From assembly GCA_946406305.1 (NCBI GenBank), contig CAMJKC010000111.1, positions 1-5,612 on the forward strand: a stretch of 5,612 nucleotides of DNA, in the 5' to 3' direction. The notes under the pieces were generated by a model. The model was not told the origin of the DNA. It did not search any database and worked only from the letters and a program-made list of their open reading frames with translations. Positions within the stretch are counted from its first letter, which is position 1. Every line of letters starts with the position of its first letter. This DNA comes from an uncultured Lachnospiraceae bacterium. Its GTDB lineage: Bacteria; Bacillota; Clostridia; Lachnospirales; Lachnospiraceae. Of this stretch, positions 1 to 5,588 are shown one piece after another. The translations under genes and the position numbers were made by a program.

Positions 1-405
1 TATTGAAAAACCAAATACCGTTTTTACAATTTTGTATTTTTTTATATCTTCTTCACTAATAGGCATAATCTCAAGTGGGAAAAGCACATTTTTCACAACA
101 CTCACTTGCTCAAGCAAATTAAAACTTTGAAAAATCATACCTATTTCTCTTCTCACTTCTCTAAGTTCTTTCTTTGACATAAGTGATAAATTTTTATTTT
201 CAAAAAACACTTTCCCATCAGTTGGCTTCTCTAAAAAATTCATAGTCCTAACTAAGGTAGATTTCCCTGCACCAGAAAGACCTATAATGCCATATATTTC
301 TCCTCTCTTCACATTCAAATTGATGTCATTTAAAGCGATGATTTCTTTTTTATCAACCACAAATTTTTTTATTAAATTTTCTATTCTTATAATATAATCT
401 TCCAT
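1..405 (-). CDS. metN: MetN-type methionine ABC transporter ATP-binding protein (partial, N-terminal 135 residues)
   Basis: This is the start of an ABC transporter ATPase; the 3' part lies outside the window. The frame stays open from ATG at 405 to the edge. Visible are the Walker A loop GLSGAGKST (residues 42-50) and the Q-loop in GMIFQSFNLL (Q93). The signature motif, Walker B and the C-terminal domain are not in view. The run KRGEIYGIIGLSGAGKSTLV and the later EKPTDG, EVRREIGMIFQ and FPLEI are typical of MetN, the ATPase that with MetI and MetQ imports D/L-methionine at the cytoplasmic membrane. MetN is normally about 320-345 residues, so well over half is missing. Its ATG begins one base after the TGA of prfC and no clear Shine-Dalgarno precedes it, which suggests translation coupled to prfC. 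The ABC ATPase call is near certain. The methionine assignment is likely but rests on the N-terminal half only; another amino-acid or peptide importer ATPase is the alternative. Confidence 0.82.
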   Translation of the reverse strand, partial: MEDYIIRIENLIKKFVVDKKEIIALNDINLNVKRGEIYGIIGLSGAGKSTLVRTMNFLEKPTDGKVFFENKNLSLMSKKELREVRREIGMIFQSFNLLEQVSVVKNVLFPLEIMPISEEDIKKYKIVKTVFGFSI

Positions 406-406
406 A

Positions 407-1993
407 TCAATTTTTTGAAAACTCACTTAATTTTAAATTTTTATTTCTATCAAGAACCATTTTTATACTCCACTCATGTACAAATAGTAATAATGGCTTA
501 TCATTTATATCTTCAACTATTTTCATATCAGATGTCCCAACTATTTCATCTATCTTTAGTTCTTCTGCATTGTCTATCCACCTAATATATTCATACGGCA
601 ATTTTTCCATTTTTATCTCTACATTGTATTCGCTTTTTAATCTATATGTCAAAACTTCAAACTGTAACTCACCTACAACCCCAACTATAATATCTTCCAT
701 TCCACGATTTAAGTCGTTGAACACTTGTATTGCCCCCTCCATTGCAATTTGCTCAATACCTTTTACAAATTGTTTTCTCTTCATAGTGTCAACTTGTCTG
801 ACTCTTACAAAATGCTCTGGAGCAAAAGTAGGTATTCCTTCATAGAGTAATTTATTGTTGTCCCTTGATAATGTCTCCCCTATGCTAAAAATCCCTGGAT
901 CAAACACTCCTATTATATCTCCTGCATAAGCAGTATCAAGTATCTTTCTTTCAGATGCAAACATTTGGTCTGCTTGGCTAAGCCTTACTTTTTTCTTTGC
1001 TACATTTATATTTACTTCCATCCCTTTTTCATATTTACCAGAACATATTCTTATAAATGCAAGTCTGTCTCTATGTGCCTTATTCATATTCGCCTGTATT
1101 TTAAATACAAATCCTGTGAAGTCAGAGCTATTTGGTTCTATAATTCCTAAATTGCTATTTCGTGGAAGAGGAGGAAAAGTAAGTTCTATAAAATTATTTA
1201 AAAACTCTCCTACTCCAAAATTTGAAAGTGCAGAACCAAAAAACACAGGAGTCAACTCACCTTTATCAACTTTTTCTCTATCAAATACTTCTGTGGCACC
1301 TTCTATTAATTCTAAATCTTCCTTTAATTTATTTATATAATTAGTTCCTATTATCTCATCTATATTCTCGTCATCAATACTATAAGTCTTTGTCTCAAGT
1401 TCATATTTCCCACTATCTTTTATATTGTATGTTATTATTTTCTTTTCATTTCTAACATATATTCCTTTAAATGTCTTTCCTGAACTTATAGGCCAATTCA
1501 TCGGGCACACTTTTATACCTAATACATTTTCAATTTCATCAAGAAGCGATAACATATCTCTCGCTTCTCTATCAAGTTTATTTATAAAAGTAAAAATTGG
1601 GATGTGCCTCATGACACAGACTTTAAATAATTTTTTTGTTTGTTCCTCTACACCTTTTGCACAGTCAATAACCATCACTGCTTGATCCGCCGCCATAAGA
1701 GTCCTGTAAGTGTCCTCAGAAAAATCTTGGTGACCTGGAGTGTCTAAAATATTTATACACATATTTTTATACTCAAACTGTAAAGCAGAAGTAGTTACAG
1801 ATATACCTCTCTCTTTTTCAATGTCCATCCAGTCCGAAGTTGCTGACCTATTTGATTTCCTACCTTTTACAGTTCCTGCTAAATTTATCGCTCCACCATA
1901 TAATAAAAACTTTTCTGTCAAAGTAGTTTTTCCAGCATCTGGGTGACTAATTATTGCAAATGTTCTTCTTTTATTTATCTCATTTTCATACAT
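407..1993 (-). CDS. prfC: Peptide chain release factor 3 (RF3), translational GTPase
   Basis: RF3 is a cytoplasmic GTPase that removes RF1/RF2 from the ribosome after peptide release. The 528-residue product matches the family's usual length (about 525-530). Counting from ATG at 1993, the GTPase domain shows the P-loop SHPDAGKT (16-23), switch I RGIS (62-65), DTPGH (84-88), NKLD (138-141) and SAL (254-256). The stretches TVKGRKS, DFSEDTYRTL, FTGFVFKIQANM and VVGELQFEVL are RF3 hallmarks and argue against EF-G, TetM or BipA. The frame extends four codons upstream to a GTG at 2005, but that GTG forms part of the Shine-Dalgarno-like GTGGA seven bases before the ATG, so ATG 1993 is preferred. It lies just downstream of the ftsZ terminator hairpin and is followed after one base by the metN-like gene, suggesting a prfC-metN operon. 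The frame is intact, with all GTPase motifs present. Confidence 0.96.
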   Translation of the reverse strand: MYENEINKRRTFAIISHPDAGKTTLTEKFLLYGGAINLAGTVKGRKSNRSATSDWMDIEKERGISVTTSALQFEYKNMCINILDTPGHQDFSEDTYRTLMAADQAVMVIDCAKGVEEQTKKLFKVCVMRHIPIFTFINKLDREARDMLSLLDEIENVLGIKVCPMNWPISSGKTFKGIYVRNEKKIITYNIKDSGKYELETKTYSIDDENIDEIIGTNYINKLKEDLELIEGATEVFDREKVDKGELTPVFFGSALSNFGVGEFLNNFIELTFPPLPRNSNLGIIEPNSSDFTGFVFKIQANMNKAHRDRLAFIRICSGKYEKGMEVNINVAKKKVRLSQADQMFASERKILDTAYAGDIIGVFDPGIFSIGETLSRDNNKLLYEGIPTFAPEHFVRVRQVDTMKRKQFVKGIEQIAMEGAIQVFNDLNRGMEDIIVGVVGELQFEVLTYRLKSEYNVEIKMEKLPYEYIRWIDNAEELKIDEIVGTSDMKIVEDINDKPLLLFVHEWSIKMVLDRNKNLKLSEFSKN

Positions 1994-2000
1994 AAATATT

Positions 2001-2005
2001 TCCAC
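2001..2005 (-). promoter_or_regulatory. Weak Shine-Dalgarno (GTGGA) fixing the prfC start
   Basis: GTGGA lies seven bases upstream of ATG 1993. It is the only purine-rich stretch near the start. The in-frame GTG at 2005 has only a T-run and hairpin before it, so this site favours the ATG. The match to the anti-Shine-Dalgarno is modest, and the site sits only two bases past the foot of the hairpin at 2008-2038. Confidence 0.5.
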
Positions 2006-2007
2006 AT

Positions 2008-2038
2008 AAAAAGTATTGTGTTATGCACAATACTTTTT
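2008..2038 (-). terminator. ftsZ intrinsic terminator / prfC leader hairpin
   Basis: A perfect 13-bp inverted repeat occupies 2008-2020 and 2026-2038 with a 5-base loop. On the minus strand the arms are AAAAAGTATTGTG and CACAATACTTTTT, beginning 18 bases after the ftsZ stop codon and closing in five T's. The U-tract can pair with the A-tract, and the inner stem has few G-C pairs, so termination may be incomplete. The plus strand has the same symmetry with a T6 run, so it could also work in that direction, but no plus-strand gene is seen. The stem ends only 14 bases before the prfC ATG, so it would also form in any prfC transcript that starts upstream of it. Confidence 0.75.
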
Positions 2039-2046
2039 TATAAAAA

Positions 2047-2052
2047 ATTATA
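2047..2052 (-). promoter_or_regulatory. Candidate -10 box (TATAAT) for prfC
   Basis: A perfect TATAAT lies between the ftsZ stop codon and the hairpin. A start point about seven bases downstream (near 2040) would put the hairpin at the extreme 5' end of a prfC mRNA. No convincing -35 box lies 16-18 bases upstream (the 17-bp position reads TATAAC), and perfect -10 matches are common by chance in such AT-rich DNA. This is a possibility only. Confidence 0.3.
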
Positions 2053-2056
2053 TTAT

Positions 2057-3406
2057 TTATTGATTATCAGTTATAAAATTTGGTAGTTCTCGATCAAGCC
2101 CTGTATCTTTTTTTGCAAAACCTAATTTATTAAAATCTACATTTAAACTATCTATTCCTTTTACATTACCATTAATGTTGTCAGTAGCTACATTTGATTC
2201 CTCTTTATTCTTTTTTGATTGGAAAAATGCTCCGAGCCCTATAGGACTACTACTTGCAGGTTTTTCTCTCCTCTGTTGATTATCTACTATGCCATTATAA
2301 TTCATATAAGAAGGATTAATATTTGGCTTCATCATTTGCTGACTCATCATATTGTTCATATTTTGATTTATATAATTATTATTGTGCATATATTGATCTT
2401 TTACATCTCTTATTCCAGTTGCTATTAAAGTTATTGAAACTTTATCGCCTATTTTTTCATCTTCCCTTGCTCCAAGTATTATATTTACATCTGGACTAAG
2501 CTTTGGCTCTATTTCTCTCATGGCTGCATCTACATCCATAAGAGATACTTTACCACTTATACAAATAATCATATCTGTAGCTCCATCAATAGTTGTTTCA
2601 AGTAATGGAGACTCTATAGCTTTCTTTATGGCAATAGATACTTTATCTTCTCCTGCACCTTCTCCTACTGCTATATGTGCAACACCCTTTCCTCTCATTA
2701 CTGTAGATATGTCTGCAAAATCCAAGTTCACGAGTGCTGGTAAATTTATGAGGTCTGTAATTCCTCTTATTGACTGTTTTAAAATTTCATCTGCTTTTAT
2801 GAATGCTTCTTTAAATCCATCTTTTGCATCTACAATTTGAAATAATTTGTCGTTTGGTATAACTATCATAGTATCTACATTTGGAAATAATTTATTTATA
2901 CCATTCATAGCTCTATTCATTCGTGTCCTGCCTTCAAATCTAAAAGGCTTAGTGACAACTGCAACTGTGAGTATCCCTTCTTCTTTTGCTATATTTGCTA
3001 TGATAGGTGCTGCCCCAGTTCCTGTTCCTCCACCCATACCACAAGTGATAAATACCATATCTGCTTTTTTTTGACCATTTGTCTCTCTAAAGAGTGCTCT
3101 TATAAGTTCTTTTGATTCATTTGCTGCACCTTCACCAATCTCTGGCATAGCTCCACAGCCTCTACCACCAGTCAACTTTTCTCCTATGGCAACTTTATTG
3201 CCAGCTTTACAGTTAGATAAATCTTGCCTATCGGTATTTATTCCTACAAATTCAACACCAGTTACTTTATCTTCAACCATTCTATTTATAGCATTATTAC
3301 CTGCCCCGCCAATACCCAAAACTAGTATCCTTGCAACAGGTTCATAATTATTATCTTTTATATTGTCATTAATAATCCTTTGATCTGGATTTTTTATTTC
3401 AAGCAT
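2057..3406 (-). CDS. ftsZ: Cell division protein FtsZ, tubulin-like GTPase
   Basis: FtsZ polymerises with GTP into the cytokinetic Z-ring beneath the membrane at midcell. Counting from ATG 3406 (449 residues), the nucleotide-binding domain begins with GIGGAGNNAINRM (31-43) and carries the tubulin signature GMGGGTGTG (123-131). The catalytic T7 loop NLDFADI spans 227-233 (N227, D229, D232). The C-terminal globular domain runs to about 335. An unstructured-looking linker rich in Asn and Met fills about 339-436, and the conserved C-terminal peptide LDRELPNF (437-444) would contact membrane anchors such as FtsA or SepF. The frame extends upstream to a TTG at 3427, but a strong GGAGGA four bases before ATG 3406 decides the start. 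The gene is flanked by terminators on both sides, so it looks monocistronic. No ftsA, ftsQ or mur gene is next to it. The length is longer than the roughly 380 residues of many FtsZ proteins because of the linker. Confidence 0.98.
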   Translation of the reverse strand: MLEIKNPDQRIINDNIKDNNYEPVARILVLGIGGAGNNAINRMVEDKVTGVEFVGINTDRQDLSNCKAGNKVAIGEKLTGGRGCGAMPEIGEGAANESKELIRALFRETNGQKKADMVFITCGMGGGTGTGAAPIIANIAKEEGILTVAVVTKPFRFEGRTRMNRAMNGINKLFPNVDTMIVIPNDKLFQIVDAKDGFKEAFIKADEILKQSIRGITDLINLPALVNLDFADISTVMRGKGVAHIAVGEGAGEDKVSIAIKKAIESPLLETTIDGATDMIICISGKVSLMDVDAAMREIEPKLSPDVNIILGAREDEKIGDKVSITLIATGIRDVKDQYMHNNNYINQNMNNMMSQQMMKPNINPSYMNYNGIVDNQQRREKPASSSPIGLGAFFQSKKNKEESNVATDNINGNVKGIDSLNVDFNKLGFAKKDTGLDRELPNFITDNQ

Positions 3407-3410
3407 AGAT

Positions 3411-3416
3411 TCCTCC
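3411..3416 (-). promoter_or_regulatory. Ribosome binding site deciding the ftsZ start
   Basis: GGAGGA precedes ATG 3406 with a four-base spacer. The longer frame from TTG 3427 would translate through this site and has no Shine-Dalgarno of its own, so the TTG start is rejected. Confidence 0.85.
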
Positions 3417-3431
3417 ACATAATACAAATAT

Positions 3432-3460
3432 ATTTTATAACATTTTTACATTCAATACAA
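3432..3460 (-). promoter_or_regulatory. Candidate ftsZ promoter (proximal)
   Basis: Reading the minus strand, TTGTAT (3460-3455) is followed by a 17-bp spacer and TAAAAT (3437-3432). The overlapping TATAAA (3439-3434) is preceded by TGT, an extended -10 arrangement. Transcription would start near 3425, leaving a short leader with the GGAGGA site. The -35 box is poor (three of six), so the extended -10 would have to carry the activity. It lies within the proximal copy of an 18-bp direct repeat. Confidence 0.5.
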
Positions 3461-3491
3461 GCATTTTTTTCAAATTTTATCACATTTTTAC
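3432..3491 (-). repeat. Two 18-bp direct repeats, 42-bp period, upstream of ftsZ
   Basis: GTAAAAATGTGATAAAAT (3491-3474) and GTAAAAATGTTATAAAAT (3449-3432) match at 17 of 18 positions, differing only at position 11. Starts are 42 bp apart, about four helical turns, so both copies would face the same side of the DNA. Each contains a -10-like element. They could be duplicated promoter cores or paired binding sites for a regulator; AT-richness raises the chance of coincidence. Confidence 0.6.
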
Positions 3492-3504
3492 CAAGATTTT
3501 TCAA
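3474..3504 (-). promoter_or_regulatory. Candidate ftsZ promoter (distal)
   Basis: TTGAAA (3504-3499) has a better -35 match (five of six). It is followed by GATAAA 17 bp downstream or TAAAAT 19 bp downstream, inside the distal copy of the same repeat. It begins immediately after the T-run of the preceding terminator, as expected for a promoter opening a new unit. It may be a second ftsZ start or the true -35 region; sequence alone does not decide. Confidence 0.4.
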
Positions 3505-3505
3505 T

Positions 3506-3548
3506 AAAAAATAGACCTCTTCAGTTAATTTAAAACTTATAAGGTCTA
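3506..3548 (-). terminator. Intrinsic terminator of the guaD / lysine-rich protein unit
   Basis: On the minus strand TAGACCT (3548-3542) pairs with AGGTCTA (3518-3512), followed directly by six T's (3511-3506). Between the arms a further AGTT/AACT pairing can close a smaller loop after an internal loop, giving a two-part stem. It begins 33 bases after the stop codon of the lysine-rich protein gene and immediately precedes the ftsZ promoter region, so it separates the two units. Confidence 0.78.
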
Positions 3549-3581
3549 ATTCATTATTTTTTACTTCAGTATTATTATACT

Positions 3582-4286
3582 TTACTTTTTAGATTTCGTA
3601 TTTGATTTTTTTGTATTCTTTTTTACTACTTTTGACTTTGTTGTTGGTTTCTTAGCTTTTGCTAAAGGTTTTTTTGCTGTTTTATTTTTTAATGTTGTCT
3701 TTTTTGCAACTTGCTTTTTTGTGGTTACTTTTTTAGTAGTTTTCTTGCTTGTTTTAGCTACAGGCTTTGTTTTCTTTAATGTCCCTGCTTTTTTATTTTT
3801 TTCAATTTTATTTTTAACTTTATTTGTTGCTTTTTTTACAGTTGCACCTGCTTTTTTTGCTAACTCACTTGCTTTCTTTTTTACAGTTGGAGCATTCTTT
3901 TTAACAGTTTCTTTTGCTTTTTTTGCAAGTTTTTTTGCTTTTGACGCTACTACTGGTGCCTTTTCGTCAAATTTTTCTTTTGCTTTCTTTGCTAATTTTG
4001 AAGCTTCCTCTTTTACTATTGGTGCTTTTTCTTTTACATAATTAGCAACTTCTTTATACCCTCTCTTTATGCTCTCTCCTGCTTCTGAATTTTTAAAATC
4101 ATTAAATGCCTTTCCTGCATTATCTATTAACTCTGTCCCTTTTTGGTTAAATAACTCAAGAGCTTCTTTACCCTTTTCAAGCCAATCTTTTTCTACCTTT
4201 TCATTTTCTTTTTCCTTATACTCATTGTATGCTTTTTCATCATCTCTGTTAGCATAATTGTTATTATAATTTTGCTCAAAATCCAT
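3582..4286 (-). CDS. Lysine-rich histone H1-like protein with 22-residue repeats
   Basis: This 234-residue protein has no recognised catalytic motif, signal peptide or membrane segment. Residues 1-85 are mixed-charge and Asn/Glu/Lys-rich, with one Trp (W35). Residues 86-151 form three consecutive 22-residue units without gaps, each beginning E/K-K/N-A-P and containing LAKKA, readable as paired 11-residue amphipathic helical repeats. Residues 165-234 are a KKT/KKA-type tail with 30 lysines in 70 residues and no Asp, Glu or Arg. The tail resembles eukaryotic histone H1 tails and bacterial H1-like proteins such as chlamydial Hc2, so binding and compacting DNA or RNA is a reasonable inference. 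The 11-mer repeats also recall LEA, YtxH and apolipoprotein-like helices, so a stress or membrane-surface role is an alternative. The start is secure: AGGAGG lies six bases before ATG 4286. The gene starts 18 nt after the guaD stop, and a terminator follows it, so it is probably cotranscribed with guaD. That it is a real gene is very likely; its function is unproven. Confidence 0.85.
   Translation of the reverse strand: MDFEQNYNNNYANRDDEKAYNEYKEKENEKVEKDWLEKGKEALELFNQKGTELIDNAGKAFNDFKNSEAGESIKRGYKEVANYVKEKAPIVKEEASKLAKKAKEKFDEKAPVVASKAKKLAKKAKETVKKNAPTVKKKASELAKKAGATVKKATNKVKNKIEKNKKAGTLKKTKPVAKTSKKTTKKVTTKKQVAKKTTLKNKTAKKPLAKAKKPTTKSKVVKKNTKKSNTKSKK
3834..4031 (-). repeat. Three tandem 66-bp coding repeats (22 residues each)
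   Basis: The units encode residues 86-107 (3966-4031), 108-129 (3900-3965) and 130-151 (3834-3899). Conserved positions are A-P at 3-4, V at 6, L-A-K-K-A at 13-17 and generally K elsewhere. Unit openings read EKAPIV, EKAPVV and KNAPTV. The phasing is exact with no insertion, which points to internal tandem duplication followed by divergence. Each unit splits into two 11-residue halves, and flanking residues 75-85 and 152-162 look like weaker continuations. Confidence 0.85.
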
Positions 4287-4292
4287 TTTTAT

Positions 4293-4298
4293 CCTCCT
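4293..4298 (-). promoter_or_regulatory. Strong ribosome binding site of the lysine-rich protein gene
   Basis: AGGAGG, within AGGAGGAT, stands six bases before ATG 4286 and fills most of the 18-base gap after the guaD stop. The near-perfect match implies independent and possibly high-level translation from a shared mRNA. Confidence 0.85.
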
Positions 4299-4304
4299 AA
4301 AAAT

Positions 4305-5576
4305 TTAATTTATATTTATTTTTTTTCCTGCTACAAATTTTGCTATTAATTTATCATTTGGCCTATATACAAATCTCTCAAATCTCTCTATAAGTTTTAA
4401 TTTATCCATATGAACTGTAGGTATATCTTTTTCATCAAGGACTATAGCATCTAACTCATACCCTGTTTCAAAACTTCCTACCTTTCCAAAAAACTCCCCA
4501 CCACCTTTTGTCGCTAAATAAAATACTTCTTTTATATTTAGTGCTCTCAAATTTTTATCAACCATACACTCTCTCATCTTACTCATAGTTATAGCATCTT
4601 CCATAGCTCTAAACATTGATAAATATGAACCACCAGCTACATCGGTCGCAAGAGATACTTTTATACCCTCATCTAAATATCTTCTTATTGGTGCCATACC
4701 AGAACTCAAATTTCTATTTGAAGATGGACAATGTGCAACCCACAGTTTTTTATTTTTCATCAAATTTATTTCTTTATCTTCTGACCATACACAGTGAGCC
4801 ATTATGGTATTTGTCGTGTTGCCGAATAATCCATTGTCATCATATACACTTCCATAACAGCTACTTTCTTTATGTAAACTTTTTACTAACTCTATTTCTG
4901 ATTTGTTTTCTGACAAGTGAGACTGTATTGGAAGTTTATATTCATTTGCTATTTTTGATAAACCTTTTAGTAACTCTAATGAACAACTTGGAACAAACCT
5001 TGGAGTAATTATAGGTTTTATTCTTTTTAATTTTTCTTGAGCCTTTATCCAAAATAGAGTATCTTTTAATGATTTATCAGTTGTCTCTTGTAAGGATTTT
5101 ATGCTATTCCTGTCCATATTCACTTTGCCTACAAACCCTACGAGGTTGGTTTTTTCAAGTTCTTCCATCAAGTATAATGTTGCAGGCACATGTATTGTGG
5201 CAAATAGAGAGAATCTCGTTGTTGGGGATTTTTTTAAATCTTTTATAAAAATATTATATGCTTTTTTTGCATAAGCCATATTTTTATATTGAGTTTCCTC
5301 TTTAAAAGTATATTTATTGAGCCAAAGCAAAAGTGGCAAATCCATGTGCATACCAATAAACGAATATTGTGGTGCATGGAGGTGTGTATCTACAAGCCCC
5401 GGAATTATAAGTTTATTTTTATAATCATATACTTTAATATTTTTATATTTTGATGGTATAGTTTTGTAAACTCCTTTTACTATACCATCTTCACATATAA
5501 TATAGGAGTCAATATTTTCAGAAACAACTCCTAATTTTTTTGTATATAGTATATCTCCTCTTATAGCAAAAATCAT
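4305..5576 (-). CDS. guaD: Guanine deaminase (guanine aminohydrolase)
   Basis: A 423-residue member of the zinc amidohydrolase superfamily that would hydrolyse guanine to xanthine and ammonia in the cytoplasm, linking purine salvage to nitrogen release. The metal and catalytic residues are in order: the H-x-H of DTHLHAPQ (H65, H67), H220 in QSHLSEN, H261 in MAHCVW and D312 in ATDVAGG. The stretches LLLWLNKYTF, GKVNMDRN and AHCPSSNRNLSSG are typical of guanine deaminase rather than cytosine deaminase, chlorohydrolases or imidazolonepropionase. Length is near the family norm (about 420-455). The start ATG 5576 has GGAGGA six bases upstream. No xanthine dehydrogenase, purine permease or other purine gene is visible; the only partner is the lysine-rich protein 18 nt downstream. 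The promoter lies outside the window or in the last few bases. Family and substrate are confidently assigned; a related aminohydrolase specificity is a small possibility. Confidence 0.93.
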   Translation of the reverse strand: MIFAIRGDILYTKKLGVVSENIDSYIICEDGIVKGVYKTIPSKYKNIKVYDYKNKLIIPGLVDTHLHAPQYSFIGMHMDLPLLLWLNKYTFKEETQYKNMAYAKKAYNIFIKDLKKSPTTRFSLFATIHVPATLYLMEELEKTNLVGFVGKVNMDRNSIKSLQETTDKSLKDTLFWIKAQEKLKRIKPIITPRFVPSCSLELLKGLSKIANEYKLPIQSHLSENKSEIELVKSLHKESSCYGSVYDDNGLFGNTTNTIMAHCVWSEDKEINLMKNKKLWVAHCPSSNRNLSSGMAPIRRYLDEGIKVSLATDVAGGSYLSMFRAMEDAITMSKMRECMVDKNLRALNIKEVFYLATKGGGEFFGKVGSFETGYELDAIVLDEKDIPTVHMDKLKLIERFERFVYRPNDKLIAKFVAGKKININ

Positions 5577-5582
5577 TTAATG

Positions 5583-5588
5583 TCCTCC
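5583..5588 (-). promoter_or_regulatory. Ribosome binding site of guaD
   Basis: GGAGGA lies six bases upstream of ATG 5576 and confirms that start. The remaining 24 bases up to the window edge are AT-rich, and I see no convincing promoter in them. Confidence 0.8.

Noticed and set aside
406..430. A riboswitch (S-box or T-box) controlling the metN-like gene
   Set aside because: Only one base separates it from prfC, and the upstream bases are coding sequence with no room for such a leader.
1975..2007. A ten-codon out-of-frame ORF (ATG at 2007, stop ending at 1975) overlapping the prfC start
   Set aside because: It could be a regulatory leader peptide, but it begins directly at the T-run of the hairpin with no ribosome binding site and no telling codon content, so chance is the better explanation.
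570..3074. Several plus-strand open frames of 60-106 codons across prfC and ftsZ
   Set aside because: All lie opposite well-recognised conserved genes, show no family motifs, and reflect the low frequency of stops antisense to the codon use of these genes.
3407..3427. TTG at 3427 as the ftsZ start
   Set aside because: The extra seven residues would be encoded through the GGAGGA site that clearly serves ATG 3406, and FtsZ proteins of this type begin at MLEIK.
3407..3581. A small RNA or short gene in the largest non-coding gap
   Set aside because: No open frame with a ribosome binding site is seen there, and the structure present is explained by a terminator plus the ftsZ promoter region.
3721..4041. 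A plus-strand frame that reads as a Phe/Val/Ala-rich, membrane-like protein
   Set aside because: It is the antisense shadow of the lysine-rich gene: Lys codons read as Phe/Leu on the other strand. It has no ribosome binding site, and the minus frame has a perfect one.
4616..5008. 130-codon plus-strand frame within guaD
   Set aside because: It is antisense to the catalytic region of an intact guanine deaminase, and the product is low-complexity Leu/His/Phe-rich with no recognisable domain.
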